38,252 bases of DNA, taken from assembly GCA_004292785.1 (NCBI GenBank), contig RDXG01000211.1, positions 1-38,252 on the forward strand, written 5' to 3'. The notes below the pieces were generated by a model. The model ran no database searches, was not told the DNA's origin, and worked only from the letters and a program-made list of their open reading frames with translations. This DNA is from Bacteroidota bacterium. Its GTDB lineage: Bacteria > Bacteroidota > Bacteroidia > Cytophagales > Thermoflexibacteraceae. Below, one piece after another: positions 34,289 to 38,252 of this stretch. The position numbers were made by a program, and so were the translations under genes. How positions within the stretch are numbered: the first letter of the stretch is position 1; each line of letters opens with the position of its first letter.

Positions 34289-34558
34289 ATGGCAAATCAT
34301 AAGTCTGCGATAAAACGTATTCGTTCTAATGACGCAAAACGTTTGCGTAATCGCTACCAAGCAAAAACTACTCGTACTTTCATCAAAAGATTGAAAGAAG
34401 CGACAGACAAAACAGAAGCACAAAAATTGCTTTCTGAAGTAAGTTCAATGCTTGATAAATTGGCAAAGAAAAATATCATTCACAAAAACAAAGCAGCTAA
34501 CCAAAAATCTGGTTTGACTAAATTGGTGAATAAATTAGGTACAGTAGCTGCCAAGTAG
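34289..34558 (+). CDS. rpsT: 30S ribosomal protein S20
   Basis: 89 residues, the normal S20 size. It has the typical start MANHKSAIKRIRSNDAKRLR, an all-helical basic sequence and the conserved closing stretch KNIIHKNKAANQKSGLTKLV (N-K-A-A-R/N-x-K-S). It binds 16S rRNA early in 30S assembly. It stands alone between the cupin and ribD genes with a strong promoter of its own, as is common for rpsT. Confidence 0.97.
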   Translation: MANHKSAIKRIRSNDAKRLRNRYQAKTTRTFIKRLKEATDKTEAQKLLSEVSSMLDKLAKKNIIHKNKAANQKSGLTKLVNKLGTVAAK

Positions 34559-34566
34559 ATAAAAAA

Positions 34567-34592
34567 GGTGTAAGAGTTTAAGCCCTTACACC
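34567..34592 (+). terminator. Hairpin after rpsT
   Basis: GGTGTAAG (34567-34574) pairs with CTTACACC (34585-34592), 8 bases after the stop. The plus strand lacks a U-run beyond it; the minus strand has one (T6), so direction is uncertain. Confidence 0.55.
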
Positions 34593-34740
34593 CTTAACAA
34601 AACATTTAAAATGCCTTTCCAAAAAGCTCTCACAAAAAACTATTTCACCTCAACCAGATCAGTTTTGCTTATAATTTAGTTTATTTTTAGAAAAATTAGC
34701 TAAATTTACTGGTCAATTATTCATAAAAAAACAAAAAAAT

Positions 34741-35766
34741 ATGAGCAAAGACGAAATTTTTATGCAACGTTGCCTAGAATTGGCTGTTTTGGGCATGGCA
34801 AGCGTAAGCCCAAACCCAATGGTTGGTTGTGTTATTGTGCATGAAAACCAAATTATTGGAGAAGGTTATCATCAGAAGTTTGGACAAGCCCACGCAGAAG
34901 TAAACGCCATAAATTCGGTAGAAAACAAAGAATTATTGACCCAATCAACGGTTTATGTAAGTCTTGAACCTTGCGCACACGTCGGTAAAACTCCTGCCTG
35001 TGCCGATTTGCTGATCAAAATTGGAGTAAAAAAAGTAGTCGTTGCCTGCCTCGATCCCAATCCGTTGGTGGCAGGGAAAGGAATTAAAAAACTAGAAAAT
35101 GCTGGAATTGAAGTAGTTACAAAGGTTTTAGAAGCGCAAGCACAAGAACTTAACCGCAGATTTTTTGTAAGGATCAACAAAAACAGACCTTATATTATTT
35201 TGAAATGGGCAGAAACCGCAGACGGATTTATTGCTCGAAGCAATCATTCGTCCAAATGGATTAGCAATTCGTTTTCCAGAAAATTGGTACATAAATGGCG
35301 TTCAGAAGAAGACGCTATTTTGGTTGGCACAAATACCGCTTTTTACGACAATCCGCAACTAAACGTCAGAAATTGGGTTGGCAGAAATCCTGTGCGTGTT
35401 TTTATGGATAAAGACCTCAATTTGAACCGAAAAATGAATTTGTTGGATCAATCGCAACCCACCATTTGTTACAATTTGTACGAAGACGAGGAATTGCCTA
35501 ATTTGATTTATGCAAAACTAAGCAAAGAAAATTTTTTGGCGGAAATGCTTACAGATTTGGTCGAAAAACGCAACATTCAATCGATCATCATAGAAGGTGG
35601 CAGCAATACTTTGCGATCTTTTTTGGACAAAAAACTCTTTGACGAGATTCGCTTGTTTAGAACTCCGATCACCTTTGGAAAAGGCATAGACTCGCCAAGA
35701 CCTGCGGGAAGTTTGTTTAGTCAAGAGAAAATTTTTGAAGATATTTTATTGGTTTATCGAAACTAA
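34741..35766 (+). CDS. ribD: Bifunctional riboflavin biosynthesis protein (deaminase/reductase)
   Basis: 341 residues. The N-terminal cytidine-deaminase-like domain has the zinc site H-A-E-V (GQAHAEVNAI) and P-C-x-H-x-G-K-T-P-x-C (EPCAHVGKTPACADLLIK), plus SPNPMVGCVIV. The C-terminal reductase domain shows ILKWAETADGFIA, DAILVGTNTAFYDNPQLNVR and IIIEGGSNTLRSFL. It deaminates diaminohydroxyphosphoribosylaminopyrimidine and reduces the ribosyl side chain, steps 2 and 3 of riboflavin synthesis, in the cytoplasm. The other rib genes are not in the window. A strong terminator follows, which also lies against the end of the convergent TerB-like gene. Confidence 0.95.
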   Translation: MSKDEIFMQRCLELAVLGMASVSPNPMVGCVIVHENQIIGEGYHQKFGQAHAEVNAINSVENKELLTQSTVYVSLEPCAHVGKTPACADLLIKIGVKKVVVACLDPNPLVAGKGIKKLENAGIEVVTKVLEAQAQELNRRFFVRINKNRPYIILKWAETADGFIARSNHSSKWISNSFSRKLVHKWRSEEDAILVGTNTAFYDNPQLNVRNWVGRNPVRVFMDKDLNLNRKMNLLDQSQPTICYNLYEDEELPNLIYAKLSKENFLAEMLTDLVEKRNIQSIIIEGGSNTLRSFLDKKLFDEIRLFRTPITFGKGIDSPRPAGSLFSQEKIFEDILLVYRN

Positions 35767-35824
35767 TTTTTTGCTTTTCTTCAGAGTTGTCAATGCTTTA
35801 AAATAACTTTTGATCTGTTTTTTG

Positions 35825-35855
35825 CCCGCAAAAAAGACATATTTGCGGGTTTTTC
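35825..35855 (+). terminator. Rho-independent terminator of ribD
   Basis: CCCGCAAA (35825-35832) pairs with TTTGCGGG (35842-35849), 9-nt loop, then a T-run on the plus strand directly before the end of the convergent TerB-like gene. Confidence 0.8.
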
Positions 35856-36836
35856 TTACATATCAAAAATCGTTTTTCTCATTTTGTCTATTGCTATTTC
35901 TGTACTTACCAAACTTTCGATGAGTAAAACTTCATTTTTAGGGATTCCCAACAATTTGCTTGCTTTTTCTACGGTTTCTTTTTCAGAATAATCGTCATCT
36001 GCTTTGGCAACTTGGATGGCGTTGTAAAGTAAAGTGCGTTTGAGGCTAGAACGGCAGTTAGGCAATTCGTTTTTAGCGTCAATTTTGGAAAGAATTTCTG
36101 CCAAATTCGCATTTTTATAATCAAATTCTTCCATCATTTCTAAGGCATCTTCCCCTGATTCGTCAATGATTTTAAAATAATTTTTGATCCATTCCCATTC
36201 TTGTTCGGAAACTTCGCCATCTGAACCTGCAATCGTAAGCAAGGCTTTTCCATAATCTGCAAGTAATCGGGTGGCTTCTCGGCTAAAACCGTCAGCTTGC
36301 ATGACATAAAGGCTGATGCTGTCCACAATTTCGCTTTCGAGGGTGCTTGTTTTTTCTTGGGAAACCTGCTCTATGTGCAACAAAAATCTGCGCATTTTGT
36401 CGGCAGCCATTTCCATGTTTACAATTTGCTCTAAGGCGCAAGTAACTTCTGACGGTACTCCGAGCAAAATTGCAGCTTGATGAACGGCTTTTTGTTCGGC
36501 GGGAGCATAGAACAAATCGGCATGAGCCATTTTGATGGCATCATAAATCAAGGTTCTTTTGTAATTGATTGGCACATCAAAAGAAATTTTGTGCAAAACC
36601 ATCTCTAAAGAATGATTTTTAAAATCAAAACTATGCAAGGCTTCAATTACTTCGCCAGGAGCTTCCAACATTTTTTCGTGAACATTCAACAGCCACGCCA
36701 TTTCTGATTCTGAAACTTCGCCATCAGCTCCTGCAATGATCAAGAGTGCATAGCCGTAGTTGCTCCAAGATTGCACAGAAGCACTAGTGTAGCCATAAAT
36801 AGCGGTAGCAAGCGGTGAAGCCTTTATTGTAGTCAT
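35856..36836 (-). CDS. Protein with two tandem TerB-like domains
   Basis: 326 residues, cytoplasmic, all-helical. Two copies of a roughly 150-residue TerB-like unit are visible: YGYALLIIAGADGEVSESEM (about residues 27-46) and YGKALLTIAGSDGEVSEQEW (about 190-209), each with the D-G-E-V-S-E acidic motif of tellurite-resistance TerB/DjlA-like domains. Each is followed by matching helices (RTLIYDAIKMAHAD and RTLLYNAIQVAKADDDYSE) and each unit closes with a M-E-M-A-x-D-K-M-R or T-E-I-A-I-D-K-M-R helix. The acidic motifs may bind a metal ion. No other ter gene is present, so resistance to tellurite should not be assumed; function is unknown. It is convergent with ribD. Confidence 0.78.
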   Translation of the reverse strand: MTTIKASPLATAIYGYTSASVQSWSNYGYALLIIAGADGEVSESEMAWLLNVHEKMLEAPGEVIEALHSFDFKNHSLEMVLHKISFDVPINYKRTLIYDAIKMAHADLFYAPAEQKAVHQAAILLGVPSEVTCALEQIVNMEMAADKMRRFLLHIEQVSQEKTSTLESEIVDSISLYVMQADGFSREATRLLADYGKALLTIAGSDGEVSEQEWEWIKNYFKIIDESGEDALEMMEEFDYKNANLAEILSKIDAKNELPNCRSSLKRTLLYNAIQVAKADDDYSEKETVEKASKLLGIPKNEVLLIESLVSTEIAIDKMRKTIFDM

Positions 36837-36915
36837 AGAATATTTGGGTTTAAATCATTTTTAAAGCAATTTATATACAAATTTTTAATTTTTATAGTTT
36901 ATTTCAATTTTTTTT

Positions 36916-37056
36916 TTAGAATTTGCCCAAATTGTTCATGTTTACCCAAATGACTTCACTAGGATTGTTTGCGTTAAAAACTCTTGCTAAAATGTAGCGT
37001 TGGGGACTTTCTAGCATCAATTTCCATTCGGCGGGAGACAAATAAATACTTTTTTG
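36916..37056 (-). pseudogene. Remnant of a gene end, DUF3883-like C-terminal fragment
   Basis: On the minus strand a 46-codon open stretch ends at TAA 36918..36916 and contains SIYLSPAEWKLMLESPQRYI, then LARVFNANNPSEVIWVNMNN. The S-x-x-E-W and Y-x-[IL]-x-[RY]-V-F pattern followed by V-x-N-[LM]-x-N resembles the C-terminal end of DUF3883-type domains. There is no ATG start and an in-frame TAA precedes it at 37059..37057. It lies just downstream of the nuclease-like gene. Best read as a decayed accessory gene; a very short gene from an internal TTG is less likely. Confidence 0.5.
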
Positions 37057-37065
37057 TTAAAAAAA

Positions 37066-38010
37066 TTAAAACATATTAATTTTTCCTGTTTCTAAAAAGT
37101 TTTTTAAAGATATTATTGGCGGAAACCCTTGTCGATAAATTTCTCGATTAAGATTATTTTCCCAGCAAATAATTAGCTGACAAGGTTCTTTAGACAAGAG
37201 ATGATCTTCGTAACTTTTGCTTTTAAACTCAAACTCTGCCATTATTGCATAACTAAAACGATCAGTATGATCATGACAATATATGCAAGCATCAGGAAAA
37301 CGACTTCGAACAAATACAATTTTTGAAAATGACATTGTTTTACCAATTTTTGTAAAGTGATATTTTTTTAATTCGCTAAAAAGCAAGCAAAAAAGAGCTA
37401 CCGTACCTTGTTCGTCAATGGGTTCGAATGCCATATTTCCCAAAACTTCGGTAAAATTGGGATATTTGAATTCTTTCCCATGTTTATCTGGTTTCGTTTC
37501 CTCTTTTGCTCGTTTGATATTAAAAACCTCTGTAACAATTTCTTTTACTATATCGTCTTCCAGCCTTGACTGTTCAGATTTAGATATAGATATAATCTTA
37601 ACAACCTTTTTTATTTCTTCAGTAGTAAAAACGTGTGCTTTTTCTTCTAAACTTTTTGATTTTATGTATTTAGAACGTAGGTCTCTAAATGTTTGTATGG
37701 CAATATTTCTAATTTTCGTTTCTTTTATTTTTACAAATTCTCTTAAATGAGAAAAAAGCATATCGGAAACTTCATCAAATTTAAAATTACTATAAATATC
37801 GATGTAAACATCGACAGTATCTTCTGTTTTACGAAATTTCTCTTTAGTATATTCGCCAAATGTCTTAATTTTTAGCTGTTCGTAGGTTTTACCTTTCCAT
37901 ATACGAGATGCAATTTCTCCAATTCGCCAAGCTATAGAGCCTGTTTCATCAGCCCTGTCCAAAAGATTTTTTAGATTAGCTGTATCAGCATTAATATCTG
38001 TTGTTGCCAT
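37066..38010 (-). CDS. Putative PD-(D/E)XK-type nuclease-like protein of unknown family
   Basis: 314 residues, no signal peptide or membrane helix. Residues 1-160 are helical and charged. The C-terminal part (about 225-300) shows FVRSRFPDACIYC, then AIMAEFEFKSKSYEDHLLSK, then CQLIICWENN. This F-P-D ... x-E-F-E-x-x-S-x-x-Y/F-x-x-H ... C-x-[IL]-I-[VI]-C-W-E-N pattern is one I associate with restriction-endonuclease-like domains, with D240, E259/E261 and K263 as candidate active-site residues. It lies between a decayed accessory gene end and an Rpn-type gene, consistent with an accessory patch. Catalytic function is inference; no partner methylase is seen. Confidence 0.6.
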   Translation of the reverse strand: MATTDINADTANLKNLLDRADETGSIAWRIGEIASRIWKGKTYEQLKIKTFGEYTKEKFRKTEDTVDVYIDIYSNFKFDEVSDMLFSHLREFVKIKETKIRNIAIQTFRDLRSKYIKSKSLEEKAHVFTTEEIKKVVKIISISKSEQSRLEDDIVKEIVTEVFNIKRAKEETKPDKHGKEFKYPNFTEVLGNMAFEPIDEQGTVALFCLLFSELKKYHFTKIGKTMSFSKIVFVRSRFPDACIYCHDHTDRFSYAIMAEFEFKSKSYEDHLLSKEPCQLIICWENNLNREIYRQGFPPIISLKNFLETGKINMF

Positions 38011-38087
38011 TTTTAATTTTTTTTATGAGGCAATTTTAAAAAATAATTATTAAACTTACAAGAAAAGACTATAAAATTTCAAAAATA

Positions 38088-38120
38088 AACCTTTATAAAA
38101 CTTAAAGCCTTATAAAGGTT
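38088..38120 (-). terminator. Hairpin after the Rpn-like gene
   Basis: AACCTTTATAA (38088-38098) pairs with TTATAAAGGTT (38110-38120), 11-nt loop that includes an AAGCC tract, 8 bases beyond the stop. Third member of the CTTATAAAAG hairpin group (22713-22745, 26094-26128). Confidence 0.6.
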
Positions 38121-38128
38121 AGCGTGAT

Positions 38129-38252
38129 TTATTTTTCTTCTTCTATTTCGTTGCCTGTTCGCAAAATATGTATTTGTTCAATAAGCAAACCTGTATCTTC
38201 AGCAATATCTTCGTTGCTAAGGTTACGTTTGATGAGTTTTTTAGCAATTTCT
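38129..38252 (-). CDS. C-terminal end of an Rpn-family (PD-(D/E)XK recombination-promoting nuclease/putative transposase) protein
   Basis: Only 41 codons are inside the window; the 5' part lies beyond base 38252. The tail EIAKKLIKRNLSNEDIAEDT, then GLLIEQIHILRTG, matches the helix-turn-helix-like C-terminal motif (I-A-x-x-L-[IL]-x-x-x-[LM]-S-x-E-x-I-A-x-x-T-G-L) of Rpn-family proteins. These carry an N-terminal PD-(D/E)XK nuclease domain and occur in many copies in Bacteroidota genomes. The family call rests only on this tail; a similar HTH tail occurs in some other proteins. Confidence 0.6.
   Translation of the reverse strand, partial: EIAKKLIKRNLSNEDIAEDTGLLIEQIHILRTGNEIEEEK

Noticed and set aside
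35856-36836. Tellurite resistance operon
   Set aside because: Only a TerB-like duplicated protein is present with no other ter genes, so the resistance label is not supported.

Overview
The window looks like chromosome from a low-GC member of the Bacteroidota, probably a Cytophagales-type bacterium; the order is inference. Support comes from a SusC/SusD outer-membrane pair, a second TonB-dependent receptor, BatC-type and TerB-like proteins, lipoproteins with Bacteroidota-style lipoboxes, weak Shine-Dalgarno signals, and repeated promoter matches to the Bacteroidota consensus (TTTG, about 17-22 nt, then TAnnTTTG). I saw no rRNA, tRNA, CRISPR array or intact transposon.

Layout. 1-1.6 kb: 5' part of an ATP-grasp enzyme (-), then an outer-membrane barrel gene broken by a one-base shift in an A10 tract, overlapping a GNAT acetyltransferase (+). 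1.65-8.5 kb (-): TPR-headed TonB-dependent receptor, class A penicillin-binding protein, FkbM methyltransferase and orphan BatC-type TPR protein. 8.6-10.9 kb (-): an ATPase/HNH endonuclease pair overlapping by 17 nt that matches the Septu (PtuA/PtuB) anti-phage architecture. 11-18.4 kb (-): membrane-anchored subtilase, then a SusC-SusD-lipoprotein operon. 18.9-21.6 kb (+): exported M16 peptidase. 21.9-28.9 kb (-): lipoprotein, an unrecognised 540-aa protein, a TolC-type efflux protein and leucyl-tRNA synthetase. 29-30.9 kb (-): a translationally coupled DUF262 + HEPN gene pair, the best candidate for a little-described defence or toxin-antitoxin-like system. 31-33.6 kb (-): PRPP-synthetase-like enzyme, small STAS-like protein, rhomboid protease, MarR regulator. 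33.7-35.8 kb (+): FdtA/WxcM-like cupin, rpsT, ribD. 35.9-38.25 kb (-): duplicated TerB-like protein, a decayed DUF3883-like gene end, a predicted PD-(D/E)XK-type nuclease, and the tail of an Rpn-family protein at the window edge.

Most genes are housekeeping or cell-envelope genes. Accessory material is concentrated at 8.6-10.9 kb, 29-30.9 kb and 36.9-38.25 kb, all with nuclease-like proteins. Intergenic spaces carry related hairpins in several families: a TCCGACA family, a CTTATAAAAG family and a tandem triple TTGCCAA palindrome. They probably act as terminators, and some may be dispersed repeats. The MarR/cupin divergent region has a TTGC-N5-GCAA palindrome over a promoter -33 box, a plausible operator.
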